A stretch of DNA of 64,000 nucleotides from Oscarella lobularis (lineage: Eukaryota > Porifera > Homoscleromorpha > Homosclerophorida > Oscarellidae). The position numbers and the translations under genes are program-made. The stretch covers positions 2,799,614 to 2,863,613 of the forward strand of contig NC_089181.1 in NCBI RefSeq assembly GCF_947507565.1, read 5' to 3'. Below the pieces are notes generated by a model. It worked only from the letters and a program-made list of their open reading frames with translations, was not told the DNA's origin and did no database searches. Positions 38,285-49,514 of the stretch are shown here, one piece after another. How positions within the stretch are numbered: the stretch's first letter is position 1; each line of letters opens with the position of its first letter.

Positions 38285-39611
38285 TTAGAAATTGCAGCAT
38301 TTCTTCTTCTCCTTTGAAGACTCGCTGCTCGCTTCCTTGTCTGATTCTTCTTGCTCTTCACCGTCCGGATCCTTTAGGGAGATGTACTCTTGAGGTTGTT
38401 GTTGGCTGCCGCTTGACAGGGAGAGAATTCTCTTCACTAGAAATTCCATGGCTTCGTCTAGAGAGAGTCACCGAGTGGATGTGCATGTGTGTGGAGATCT
38501 TTTCGGCTTACCAACGTTCTGGTTATCCTTTGCAGACGTGGGAAACCTGATGAAAAAGAATGAATCAATCATACTATCTCACATTTCTTTTGCATGCTAT
38601 TTGACTATTCAACGATTATGGAATTTATTATTCAAAGATCCTCTTCAGGTTTCCCACCCGCTGACTCACCATCCAATGAAACCATTTTGCTTGCAGAACT
38701 CGTCTAATTTGCTTGAATCATAATGCGAGTCGTCCAAATCACACTTAGAGAATGACCGTCACAAAGAAACATGTTGTGTTCTATTTGCTTACTTTATTGG
38801 CTAGAAGAAGTACGGGCACTGGTTGCTCATTTGCCAGCATTACTTTCTGATTCACATCCCTGTGCCACTATAAAACAGAACAGAAGCATCAAAATAAGAT
38901 CTTGGCATACAAACGTAGATGTCTCACTTTTAGAACGGAATCAAACGTAGCTGGCCTAGACAAACAAGTGCATCTGTGGAAGCGAATCCTAGCTACTGAC
39001 TGACTAATGCATTATACCTGGATAGGTCGTAGACAATAATAGCTGCGATTCTACAGACACAAAACAGTGGCCGCGTCAATCGAGGAACTACTGTACAATA
39101 AAAAAAACATACGCGTATTTGTAATAGACCCGAGTCATATGACCAAAACGTTCGTGACCAGCGATATCCCTATAGAGATATGTACTTTGAAAGGACACCT
39201 TGAAGTCGCTGCTCATTTACCAAAGTTGAAGATTGATCTTTGTATCCTCATTCCATTGGAGCGTCTTCAAGGCAAAATCGACGCCAATCGTGAGCTTGTA
39301 GTTCGGCGAAAAGAATCCTAAAAGCGGGATCGTCTAAGCGCAACGTTTTCTACGATCTCGACGCGTGCATGCCTTCTGTGTAGCGCCTAATTAGCGACGT
39401 CTAAAAGTCTCGTTGTTAATACGATGTAGCGGCCTCGAGTTGCACGAAACGATGCTTACCTTTCCTAGAAAACAAAGCGCGTGAGATCGTTTGTCACGGC
39501 GTGCGTGCTGCGCGGCACTGGGCGGTACTTACCGACGCCGAATTCACCTATGACGAGTACTTTGTACAGGTGCTCTTTCACGACGCCTTCGCTGGCATCT
39601 TGGGAAGACAT
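38285..39611 (-). CDS. RAB32: Rab GTPase, RAB32/RAB38 type
   Basis: The start at 39611 gives EGVVKEHLYKVLVIGEFGV, matching the RAB32/38 N-terminus. The P-loop GEFGVGKT is completed by a 5-nt micro-exon (39460-39464). Then come RRYTEGFFSPNYKLTIGVDF, DIAGHERFGHMTRVYYK, LLLANKCDL, PTSAKDNQNV and a CCNF tail for geranylgeranylation. RAB32-type Rabs direct cargo to lysosome-related organelles and mitochondria-associated membranes. The switch II glutamine is His here (cac codon near 39165). One further intron (39318-39372) needs a GC donor. The C-terminal linker is Ser/Glu-rich and longer than usual. Exons near 38.9-39.0 kb were recognised but not fixed to the base. Confidence 0.87.
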
Positions 39612-39859
39612 TGGGAAAGGACACACTGCGATCGAATCACGTGATTTTGCTTTCGTTTCGACATCCCTGGTTTCGATGTCCGATGTCCCGTCTCTGGGGC
39701 TGAAAAAAAATACTCATCAAAAATAGGTTTGCTGATTAGCAACAGTCCCGTACGAGCTCGTTTTTTCGAACGAAATACTTAATTATTAGTACTGTGATAG
39801 ATATTAGATAACCTCTACTTCCTGTTTCTGAGAAACGCGTCGAACTCTCAGTTGCGATC
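39612..39859. promoter_or_regulatory. Shared 5' region RAB32 / WAP-domain gene
   Basis: The two divergent starts are 248 bp apart. It includes an AT-rich stretch near 39770-39800 (aatacttaattattag). A promoter role is inferred from orientation. Confidence 0.35.
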
Positions 39860-40847
39860 ATGCTCGTTTCGGCGCTCTTGCTTTCGTACCTAGCTCGCGT
39901 CGCTTTTGGAAACCTTTTCCCGACTCTTCCTCCTCCTACAAAAGGCACGCGGGCGGGGCGCCCCTTCTCGCGACTTCCTCATTGTTATACTCTTCTCTCT
40001 TCAGTATTCGTCAAACCCGGCGCATGTCCGCCACCTTCGTCTATCACGACGTCGATCGTCGATCCGGACGACGCGGGAACGTGCAAAACGGACAATGACT
40101 GCGGAGCGGGAACGAAAAAATGTTGCCAAAGCCAGGCGCCTAGCATCTACGTATGTTCGCAATCGTCAACAGGTGATCTCAGTACCGTTCCCGATCTCTC
40201 TCTACCTACCGTTCATATCTAGATGTTCCTTCGGTTGCCAGTACGGTTGCCAGTACGACGATGAGCTCGACCGACGCTCCTCACGTCGGAACCTGTCCCG
40301 AAGACAGTAATATGAGTCCCTCGAGTTGCAAGGTGACCTGCACTAGCGACGCGAGTTGCGACACGTCGAAAAAGTGCTGTCAAGTGGCGACATGCGGAAC
40401 GCGTCATTGTCTCGATGCCGTAGGCGGTGTCACGATGGGTTCGCGTTCCTTTCGCTCGCAGTTTCTCTACGATGACGTAGTTTTCGTCTAGGATCAGACG
40501 TCTGCTTGATCAATAACAAGCAATATTTGGCAGGCGATCAAGTGGAACCCGAAGACGTGTCCGATCCTTCCGTCAACGCAGATCCGGATAATTACAAATG
40601 GTTCGAAAATCTAAACTTTCACGAGAGTATTGTCTGATAGTCAAGATTCGTTTAGCACGTGCACTGACGGCAAACCCGTCTGCGTACCCCTAACAACGCC
40701 AACAACGCCGCCGCCTACAGAAGGTACAGGGAGAGAAGAAAATCTATCCAAATTGAATTCTCTCTCTCTCTCTAAGGTGCTGCGGGCTTAGCCTATTCTT
40801 TTGTTTCTCTCGCCGTCTCAATTCTCTTTGCAGTCGTTTTAGCATAG
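39860..40847 (+). CDS. Secreted or GPI-anchored protein with two WAP-like domains
   Basis: The start at 39860 gives a signal peptide (MLVSALLLSYLARVAFG). Two cysteine-rich four-disulphide-core modules follow: one with KPGACPPP, DNDCGAGTKKCC and YVC, and a second (from about 40291) with eight cysteines including SCDTSKKCCQ. A third cysteine segment resembles part of a VWC module (CLINNKQYLAGDQV ... CTCTDGKPVCVP). A Thr/Pro linker leads to a hydrophobic C-terminus (SFVSLAVSILFAVVLA then stop), typical of a GPI-attachment signal. WAP proteins are often protease inhibitors or antimicrobial; the role here is unknown. The segment 39944-40003 may be a 60-nt GC-AG intron or coding, since it is open in frame. 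Confidence 0.75.
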
Positions 40848-40994
40848 ACGTTCTCGGTTTACTAAGAGTTTGCACGTTATAATGACTCATGCATACATCT
40901 ATGGTGGCTGATGGTTTTGGACATTCCTTTAGTTACTTAGACTTATGATGCAACAAGAGTAACCACTGCCCACGTTATTTTTTTGGCGACCTTC

Positions 40995-41675
40995 TTAGAT
41001 TGGCTTGATCTTGAAGTGAAGGCCAATTAGAGAGAAAACCAAGCACTTAATATCCTGAACGAGATAGTAAAAACCACGCAATCCGTCCGCATCTCTGAAG
41101 AGAGAGAGAAAAAAGAAAAAAAACGTTGGAATTCGTCCTCGCGCTTTCGCGTCGACTCACTTGCACGCGTTCACGTCGCCCAGCGTGCCGATTTTCGACG
41201 TCGAGAAGGAAATGTGCTGATCGCCGAGAACGATTTCCAATTCCTGGCGACCGACTCGATCCGGTTGCGGCCACAGAGCGTCGTCTTCTTGCATCACCTT
41301 TACATAGGCTTCGTTCGATTGAATTGCGAATCGTTTTTTCGCTTTTTTCACCTCGCTATCTTCGACTATTCGCTTTATTTCGGCGAGAACGCATCGATGA
41401 ACGTGGCACTGTGAAGACGATGATTTCGATTGCGATTGGGCTTTGGCGATCGTACCTCTTTGCGAATCATCGTGTCGTTTTTGTATTGAGAATTGTTTGC
41501 GTAGCGCAGTTTGCCTAGAAAGCGCACGAACGACTCGTTGGGGGGCCCCCGTCTCGATTTATGCCAGGCAATGCGACTAACCGTCGGGTCTAAATTCGAT
41601 CTCTAAAAATTCGTGGCCGAATTGACCCTTGTGGCCGACATAGTAGCGCAAATAGAAGTCCTGATGGTCCGCCAT
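40995..41675 (-). CDS. MAGOH: Exon junction complex core protein Mago nashi
   Basis: A strongly conserved MAGOH. The start at 41675 reads [17 protein letters not shown], then [31 protein letters not shown], and the ending [15 protein letters not shown] before TAA at 40997-40995. MAGOH pairs with Y14/RBM8A in the exon junction complex, which marks spliced mRNAs. A 51-nt intron (gtgaaaaaagcg ... gtaaag, about 41302-41352) has no stop and is a multiple of three, so reading through adds 17 residues. Removing it restores the human spacing (EDSE then [13 protein letters not shown]). It is convergent with the WAP gene. Confidence 0.95.
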
Positions 41676-41872
41676 GATTCTTGCGCAGACGAGACTGCGC
41701 ACACCAACTAACGAAAGCACGTGTCACCATAGATATCACATCGTGACGTGCCATGTACGTATGCTGGGTGGGTCTAACTTTACATTTAAAATTCGTGAAA
41801 AAAAAACAGAGAGCACCTGCTGCACTGTAAAAAACTTAAGTTCAAATATACACACAATGTACAAGCAAAGGT

Positions 41873-44800
41873 TTAGTGGCTGTCTGCCCCTATCACCTCC
41901 ACATCTATCGTGAGTCTAGCAGCGATCTTTGGTCCAACTGCACCAACAAGCGCTGCGAGAGCGTCCTGCACTCTATTCTGACAGTTGACTACATACTGAG
42001 ACACCAAGCCTTGGTAGTCCCAGCACTTATCCTCAAGCCGAAATCTGATATCATTCAGAAAGCTCATGAGGAGCAGCGGCGGCGGCGGTGGCGGTGGCTT
42101 GATAACTGAAAGACAATTTTTCTTGAACAAAATCGAATCTGATTCCGACGCATCATAAGGCAACCAGCCCCCCTGCGCGTAAGCGCAGAACACCTCGGCG
42201 GGCTGATACGAAGCCTTGTAGAGCAGCTTTGCATTATTCGGATTAAAATTGCCCAAGTAATAGTGCGAAATAGACGCTCCTTTTCTATTTAACGCCGCGG
42301 CGAATTCGATTTCCTTTAGCGTCGAAAAGATGCCCAGGGAGAGCTTCGCGACGTCCGGCGACGGATCATAGTACATATAGACGCTGCAGACGGCACGCGG
42401 AAGAACGTCGATGACGCCGACGCCAACGAGACGATCGTCAATGCGATACTCTTGATGAAATGTGCCGTACTCGACGCCGTCCTTGGTAACGGGCGTCAGC
42501 GGACTGTCGACGACGTGAGCGCGAAACGACTCCGGCGTGACGTGTTCGGCGTCGTGCCGCTCCGTCTGATAGCGACGATATAAGTCGAACGATTCGTCGG
42601 TGAAGCGCGGTCGAATCGTACGCACGGTGACACACTTCTTGGCGCATTTTTTCGTCACGCGCCCGTAGGACGATCGCGACGAGGCGTCGAATGCGTCGAT
42701 TCGCACGCGCAGTTCGACCGTGTCGCAGGCGGACGCGTGAGACGAAGCGTAGAGAAAGAGATGAATGCCGCCGCGACGAAACCAGCCGCGTTCGACGAGA
42801 TCTTGAAAGACGTCGACGGGTAGCGGATTGATTGTCACGATCAACTCGGACGCCCCACTGCCGCCGCCGCCGCCGTCGTCGGTGCGACAGTTGGGACAGG
42901 CGTGATGAGAAAAGCCGGCGAAACGTTGAACAACGAGAGCGTCGCTGCGATTCACTTTCGCTTTCTTGTGAGAAAGTCCCAATTGTTTTTTCGCCACCAC
43001 GCCGCAGCAGAGATTGTTCAAGAGCGTCGCCCCGCAATTCTGTATGTCCACTTCGTTGGGAAATTGCCTCATTGCCTGTTCGGTCAGCCGCACGGCGCCA
43101 ATTTCGGCGATTCGTTTCAAGTTGCACTCGTTTCTCGCCAGTCGCAAGAGGACGATGATTCCGAGCGTTTGCACGTCGGCAACGAGCGGCATCTGAACAA
43201 GAGTCGCTTGAACGTTGACGAGACAGCCAAAGTCGACGAGAATGCGTCGCGATTCCATGTCGACGAGCGCCAATGCCGCCAAGACGAGCAGTCCTTGTTT
43301 TTGCGCTTCGACGTGCTGACGATGGGTCGTCATTAGTCGTTGAATCGTCTCGAGAGCGAGTCGTTCCAGCATAATTTTTTTGCTCTTGTCATTGATGCCA
43401 ATACTGAACAGGGCCCGACAGCCAGCCACCTAAAGATAAAAATTGACTTTAGAATAGTAATGGGTCAACTGCCGTTCAGCCTAAGGCTGCATAACTAATG
43501 AAGTCCCAATTCCAATCATAGCTTTAGGTACATGGTTTCACAAAGTCCCCTCGCGGGAAAGGAGCTATTAAATTAAATACCGTACCTGGAGGGCAGCGTC
43601 GTCGCGATAGACGAGCATGTAGCGAATTATCTGCCGATGAGCGCCGTATTCGGTGAGACGACGTTTATTAGCGTTGCAGTGAAAGGCCATATTGGCGAAG
43701 ACGCCGAATAGCAAGCGAGCGAGATGAGCGAGAAGCGGTCGTCGCGTCGCGAGCAGCTGAACGATTGCTCGCGGCACGCGCGTTCCGCCCAGTACGGCCT
43801 TGTCGTCGGCCGACGCGGCGACGGCGGCGAGCGCTTGAAGCGCTTTGGAGAAGACGCGCGGATCGGTGGAATAGAGAGCGACGACGCCGACGAGACGAGA
43901 AACGAATCGATCGTCGACGAGAACGTGTCGCACTTCGTCGAGTTGACTCAAATTGGCGACGACCCAGCAGGCGTGCATGGCGAGATGAGCGCCTTTTCCG
44001 TCTTTGTCGGCGACAGCGGCGGCGGAGTGCGCGACGACGGCGTCGATTAGAAAGTTATGAATGTTTGCGTCGATGAGAGCAAATCCGCCGTCGCCGACGA
44101 AAGTGGCGAAGGACGACGTGAGATTGACGAGAACGCAACAAGCGTGCGTGAGCAGTTGAACGGGAAAACGTCGTGGAGCGACAAGAAGATGCCGAAGAGC
44201 GAGATGAACGTCGGCTTTGTAGAGAGCGGCGCTAATCCAGCCTCGATCGCTGGACAAATTGATGAGAAGCGTGCAACAGTGATAGAGCGATTCGAGTGCA
44301 ACGACGTCGGATCGATAGAGACATTGGACGACGTGAGGAACGATTCCCGTGCAAATGATGAGCTTGCAACACGCCTCCGTCGTCGACATATTGATAAGAA
44401 AACGCAAGGCGACGACGAGAATCGTCGCCCGATCGACGTAGTTGCAGAGACAGTGCACAATGCAATCGTACGCTTCCAAACAATTGATGAGCCGACGACC
44501 GACCGACGTCGAGCTGAAGACGTGAAGCAATTGACAGCCGAGCAATTGAACGTCGTCGTCGTCGCCCAGTCGACTCATTAACTTGAGCATAGGCAAGTGA
44601 TGACGAAGTTCGAGCATTTCGCGCAAAACTTGCTCGTTTCGTTCGATGAGCTGACGCGCGAAAACGAGAAATCGTTTCGCCATGGGCAACAAGACGACGA
44701 GATCCTCGTCGTCGTCGTCGAGAAGCGAACGCAATTCGGAAAAAACGTTACTACTGACGAGACCGCGTTTCCACGGCACCGACGCTCCGACGACGAGCGT

Positions 44801-45677
44801 TTGAACGCAATTGAAAATCGCCTCAAGTCCGCCTTTATCTCTCGACTTGCGCATGAGTCGAATGCAGTGTGCGACGACATCGACGTTGGCCGGCTGAAGC
44901 ATTTTCATTGCGAGAAGAATGCCGTAGCACGGTCGCTCCGTCACACTCATGACGGCAAATTTATCGAATACGTGAGCGACGACGCTGCCGTTGTCTCGAT
45001 GGACGGCGAGTAGATCAAAAACGAGTTCTTCGAGCGGAGCGGCGACGGCGTGCGGCGGGCACGATTTGATGAACGTGTCGAGAGCGTCGAGCACCGCGTG
45101 CGCGACGCCGTGATCGCTTTCGTGACGTTTGCAGACGAGCTGGACGAGTTCGAGAACGCCCGCGTAATTGACGCGACCGCGAGCTTTTGTTTTTAGGGCT
45201 CCCACGCCGTTTTGCATCACCAATTCCAGAAGGGGGATGACGCGAAGCGGATTCCCGCAAATTACGTCCAGTTCCGCCGGACGGATGTTCGCCGGCAATT
45301 CGGCACTGAAAGAACGGAGAGGGGAAAAGACTGTTAGGAGGGGATTGTACGCGTTTCTTTCGAAGGGAATAGAGTCGCTTGCGTTTCGCAGCGCACGCTA
45401 GCTCTGCTAAAGAGCGCGCGAAGCACGACAAAAGGAGACAGATTTGCGTCAGAAAAGAAAGGCGAGTGACGGAGTCACGAACAAATGCAAAACAGGATGT
45501 GAAGAATACCGCCAAAACCAAGCAGGATCTCTCCTTTTCGAATTCCTACCTGCCATTGTCTTCGTTCGCACCGTCGTCGTCTCGATGCTTGAGCGAAGGA
45601 AGTTGGTCGGAAACGTCCGACGTCGGCTCGTGCCGCCGCCAAGTAGGCGCGGGCGGCGCGGAAATCGTTGCCGCCAT
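41873..45677 (-). CDS. ATE1: Armadillo-repeat plus arginyl-tRNA-protein transferase fusion
   Basis: Three exons (45677-45550, 45305-43586, 43429-41873) join in phase to give about 1134 residues. Residues about 45-800 are ARM/HEAT-like helical repeats (LINLSS, CWVVANLSQL, LFSIGINDKSKKIML). The same reading frame in exon 3 runs into a whole ATE1: a Cys motif (HHACPNC near 42900), FQDLVERGWFRRGG, LYRRYQTERHDAEHV, FRAHVVDSPL, YGTFHQEYRIDDRLVGVGVI, and IFSTLKEIEFA. ATE1 adds arginine to N-terminal Asp or Glu for the N-degron pathway. Of the second cysteine pair of ATE1 only one Cys is seen (SACD). ATE1 joined to ARM repeats is not an architecture I know. The repeats may select substrates. Confidence 0.85.
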
Positions 45678-46309
45678 TTCTCTCACTCGCGCGCGCGCAC
45701 GACCCTAACGATGAATGAAAGAACGAACGGATGAATATCCCTTATTCGAAGCGCGGAGAAACAATCGAAGTGTGGCCAGTCGCTGAGGCAACTGGCAAAT
45801 AGTCTTTCCGTTCGCCGCCGCCGCCGTTATTAGATATGATCAAATGTTATTCTGTTGAAGCGCACTAAGTGCACGCGAGAGCGTGACTAGGGCGATCGGG
45901 TTATTTCAATCCCGGAAATGCCGGCACGAGGATTGGGTCGCAGCGGCGGCGGCGGCGATGGCGGATCTTGTCTCGCTAGGCAACGTTAGCGATCTCCTCC
46001 TTACTGGGTGTCAGAACTAAGTTTTAGTTACGTGCGACAATAAATTTGCCTTCCGCGAATGGGACAGACGAGCGACATCGCGACGCTGAACTACCGAACG
46101 AAAAATAGGGCGTGTTCTCTCTTCGCGAGACGTCGCTGGCGTTTTTACACGTTTCTATCGTCTGTTTGTATAAACAATACGCACCTTTCTTTCTTTCTCT
46201 GTTATGTTGGTTGAGCTGAAAGACGCCAATACGGCTTTTCGCAAGCTGACAGACTATTCGTTAATTGATATCTACACGAATGCACGCGCGCTAAATCGTA
46301 GAAGTGTAG
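45678..46309. other. Divergent 5' region between ARM-ATE1 and MRPL40
   Basis: 632 bp with no coding exon that I can support. It contains GCC runs at about 45818-45829 and 45940-45957 and a T-rich patch with ctttctttctttct near 46188. It should hold both promoters. Confidence 0.4.
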
Positions 46310-46840
46310 ATGCTTTTCGGACGAATTTTCGGTTCTTCGAGTGTCCGACAGCTTCGCGATATCATTCCATGTCGCAAGTCGGGTGCAAATCTAGCGAAAA
46401 AGAAGAGAAAGCCTACGGATTCGCGCAAAGAAGCGGCAAAAGAGGCTCAACGAATTTTGCAGATGCGACTCGCTCAAATCGAAGCGTCAAAGCCCCAAAT
46501 GGAAGAGAACGATCCCGAACTGTTAAAACCGGAAAGACAAAGACCCCGATCGAGCGACGATCGTTCAGAAGAGGAGACGACCCGACGTTTTCTCCTCGTC
46601 AAAGATTGGTCGCGATATCAAATGGAAAAGCACAAGGAGGACATGGCCTATTTTCGCAGCGTCGCAAAATGTCGGCTAAAGGCGCTTAAAGAACTAAGAC
46701 GCCTCTCCGAGGAATTATACGAAAAAGCGATGACTTTAGATAAGAACATCTTACCTTTAGAACGCGTCGGTCCCAGTGAAACGCCCCCTTTGGCCCAGTA
46801 CGTAGCACCCGACGCCGAAGAAGATTTCAATCTAAAGTGA
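46310..46840 (+). CDS. MRPL40: Mitochondrial ribosomal protein L40
   Basis: A single-exon protein of 176 residues. The N-terminus (MLFGRIFGSSSVRQL, basic, no acid residues until residue 17) fits a mitochondrial targeting peptide. The body is basic and helical: KKKRKPTDSRKEAAKEAQ, the family block RRFLLVKDWSRYQMEKHKED, and the ending PLERVGPSETPPLAQYVAP, which parallels human MRPL40 (KEGPHYTPPIPNYQPP). It is a protein of the large mitoribosomal subunit. It lies head-to-head with the ARM-ATE1 gene. Overlapping frames on both strands are shadows. Confidence 0.85.
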   Translation: MLFGRIFGSSSVRQLRDIIPCRKSGANLAKKKRKPTDSRKEAAKEAQRILQMRLAQIEASKPQMEENDPELLKPERQRPRSSDDRSEEETTRRFLLVKDWSRYQMEKHKEDMAYFRSVAKCRLKALKELRRLSEELYEKAMTLDKNILPLERVGPSETPPLAQYVAPDAEEDFNLK

Positions 46841-47249
46841 AAATGATAATTATATATGCACGCCTTTTTTCTATGTGATGCAATCAAAATACATACCTCA
46901 CCTCGACCATTCCCCGAGTTTATATCAACGGCCAACGAATTTTCTCTTCTTACGCCGCAACGCGAGGCGAAATATTGCTCGAGTATTGGTCGAAGGGTGA
47001 GTGAGGCGATAGTCGAGCGAAACGATTACCGCCTAGCGAAAATTTTCCCCCGCGAGATTACAAGTGCGCCGTGCGAGCCAATCGCGGCGTCGCCGCCCGC
47101 CGATCGTTTCACGTCGTGCGCGGCGCTAGGAGATTTTCCGTTAGCGCATCGGCGCGCGTCGCCAACCCCGCTTCTCGTTCCCCATCGTTCTTATATGCAA
47201 CATATCGAAACTCTTCTCTCCCCAGTTCTCTCCGCTTCTCCTGTACGTG
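46841..47249. other. Spacer and 5' region of the Rel-type gene
   Basis: 409 bp between MRPL40 and the NFAT5-like start. I see no coding feature. The right part is GC-rich and probably holds the promoter of the plus-strand gene at 47250. Confidence 0.4.
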
Positions 47250-47497
47250 ATGAGCAACCAACATCAACCGATCGGAAATGGCGCCGTTTTCAAGTTGCCT
47301 CCTTCGTCGGCGTCGGCGCTGGTTACGGACGACATCGACGTCGCGCATTTGATGGATACTATGTCGGGCGATTTCGGTTCGTTGACGCTCGCCGGCGTCG
47401 GCGACGAGATTTCCAGCTTGGGACAAATTCTCGGTCTCGGTCCCGTCGCCGCCGCCGCCGCCGCCGCCGCCACCGCCGCCACGAGTGCCGTTGGGGG

Positions 47498-47530
<33 letters not shown>

Positions 47531-49220
47531 TGGGACGGCGGTGACTGTGCTCGATCAAGGAAAGGCGACCGCCGGCCCTGGTCTGGCGTTGCCGCAAGTG
47601 ATCGTGCCGGAGTCGGACTTGATGACCATTGACGTGACGGAGTTGGATTTAGGCCACACGGAAGAATCTATGAATGATTTGGAGGAATTGATTTTTAAGG
47701 ATAGTCAGGGTCACAATGCCGTTTCCACAACGATGCCACCGGTGAATATGGTGGCAGGTGGACGGCAGATGAATGCTGCCGCTACCGCTGCTGTTTCTAT
47801 GATCAAGCAAGAGCCGGCGGCAACGGCGGCGGCGACGGCGGCAGCTCCTGTGGCAGCAATGACAGACGGCCGTAGAAAGCGTCCTCATGATCCAGTTCAA
47901 AGTGAATTGGAATGGAAGAATCAGCTGCAGATGATGCAGCGTATGCGACAGCAGGAGCTGGAAGACATGGGCATTCTTCCGAGTGTGAGAGAAGGGCAAC
48001 CCGCTCGTCCAGTGCTACGAATTGTCAATCAACCGTATCCGGTAGGAATGAATACAAACGTTTCTTCTTCTTTTTTTTTTGACTCTGTCGCATCACTCGT
48101 TGTTGCTGCAGTGCCAGAAAAAGAGATACAAGACAGACGGGCCGAAAAGGGGCATCATAAAGAGCGCAACTGGAAGCGAATATCCTTCAATTCAGGTGCA
48201 AAACAACCAAGTGAGCACACTTCCTTAGTGGTGAACTGCGTGTTTTGTCCTTCAGATTGAACGCTATGGTGGCACTGCCGATGTCGTTGCCTACGCGGCG
48301 ACGTCCACGTCAGATCCCCATCCCTTTTACGACATTGACGTCGCTCCTGATAATTATAACGCTCAAATGACGAGTCTCAGCGACGGCACACCGTGCGTGA
48401 AACTTAGCATTGGGCACGCAACCGGAATGAAGGCCATGTACGTTTTCCACGCGTCGTCCTTTGTCCTATTTTGTGAATGTTTTGTCGCAGTTTTTCCGGC
48501 GTTAGCACAAAACGGCTCAAGTTGCGCGAGGTGAAGGCCAAGCTCGGCTACGATCGATGGCTGCAGGAAAGCGAAATCGTTCACCTCGGCTTTCTTGCCT
48601 TCATTCCGACGGGAGATAATCCGCAGATTGTTCTCAACGGCTTGTCGCAGTCAATTGATGTTTATGGTAGACAGGAAGAATAAGCCTTTTATATACTTAA
48701 TCAATTGGCCTCTCCTTCTAGATGCTCTTCCAGAATTGCCGATATTGCGGAAAATAATACCCCCTCATGGCATTCGAGACGGCGGATTCGAAATGTGTCT
48801 CGTTGGACAGCACTTTAGCGGTACGTTGAATAAAAAAAGAGCTGCGATTTCGTTGAATGACGCATCTAACAGGAGCCAAAGTTAGATTCTACGATGCAGC
48901 TGGTAAGTAGAATAGAATCGATATTCAATAGAACATCGTGACGTTCTTGGTTTACACAAAGACGGAACAAATTGCAGTTGGGAGGAAATTGCCCAGCAGG
49001 ATCCTCAAGATTGCACGGAGGTACGTATGTGATAACAAATGGTCCCTCCCCTCTCTTGCTCACTCACTCACTCCTCTCATAGACTCACCTTGTCGTGAAA
49101 GTGCCTCGCTGTCCGTCTCTTATTAACAACCCTCACGCGACTCGCGTCAACGTTGAAGTGATCACGGGTCCCGTAAAGATTCCCCGACGTAGCAACACTC
49201 TTCATTTCTTTTACAGCTAA
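47250..49220 (+). CDS. NFAT5: Rel-homology transcription factor, NFAT5/TonEBP-like
   Basis: The first exon encodes an acidic activation-type N-terminus with an Ala run, a run of ten Thr (acg repeats) and a SUMO-type site (MIKQEP). The Rel DNA-binding half begins LRIVNQPYP, then KKRYKTDGPKRGIIK in place of the NF-kB recognition loop, then TKRLKLREVKAKLG. The IPT half has LPELPILRKIIPPHG, MCLVGQHFSGAKVRFYDA, THLVVKVPRCPS and stops right after LHFFYS at 49220. The RYxTxG..RG.IK loop and the KLREV element favour NFAT5 over NF-kB. There are no ankyrin repeats and no calcineurin SP repeats visible. NFAT5 proteins drive osmotic and immune responses. At least eight exons were traced in phase. Confidence 0.82.
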
Positions 49221-49514
49221 AGACAGGTCAGGTCAGCTAGGGATTCGATTCACACGATGTACCTGTACCAAACTCCTTTAGAACTTCCTACAGAAATAAG
49301 ACTGACATTCCATAGAACTTCTTTTCACATTACCATTTTGAGTTTTTTTTGTAATGCCGAGATTCGGCCGTGTATTTGCCCCGCAGGTGGTCATTTTACC
49401 ACCAACGTAGTGTCTTTTTTTTCTGATTGTGATCAGTATGCTCACCCCCCTTCCCCCAGAGTGAAAGTAGATTGTTTTTACATGCCGCCACTCCGCGCGT
49501 TTTCTTTCACAGCG

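Noticed and set aside
47460-47535. GCC and ACG repeats as non-coding satellites
   Set aside because: They lie in frame in the NFAT5-like first exon and encode Ala and Thr runs.
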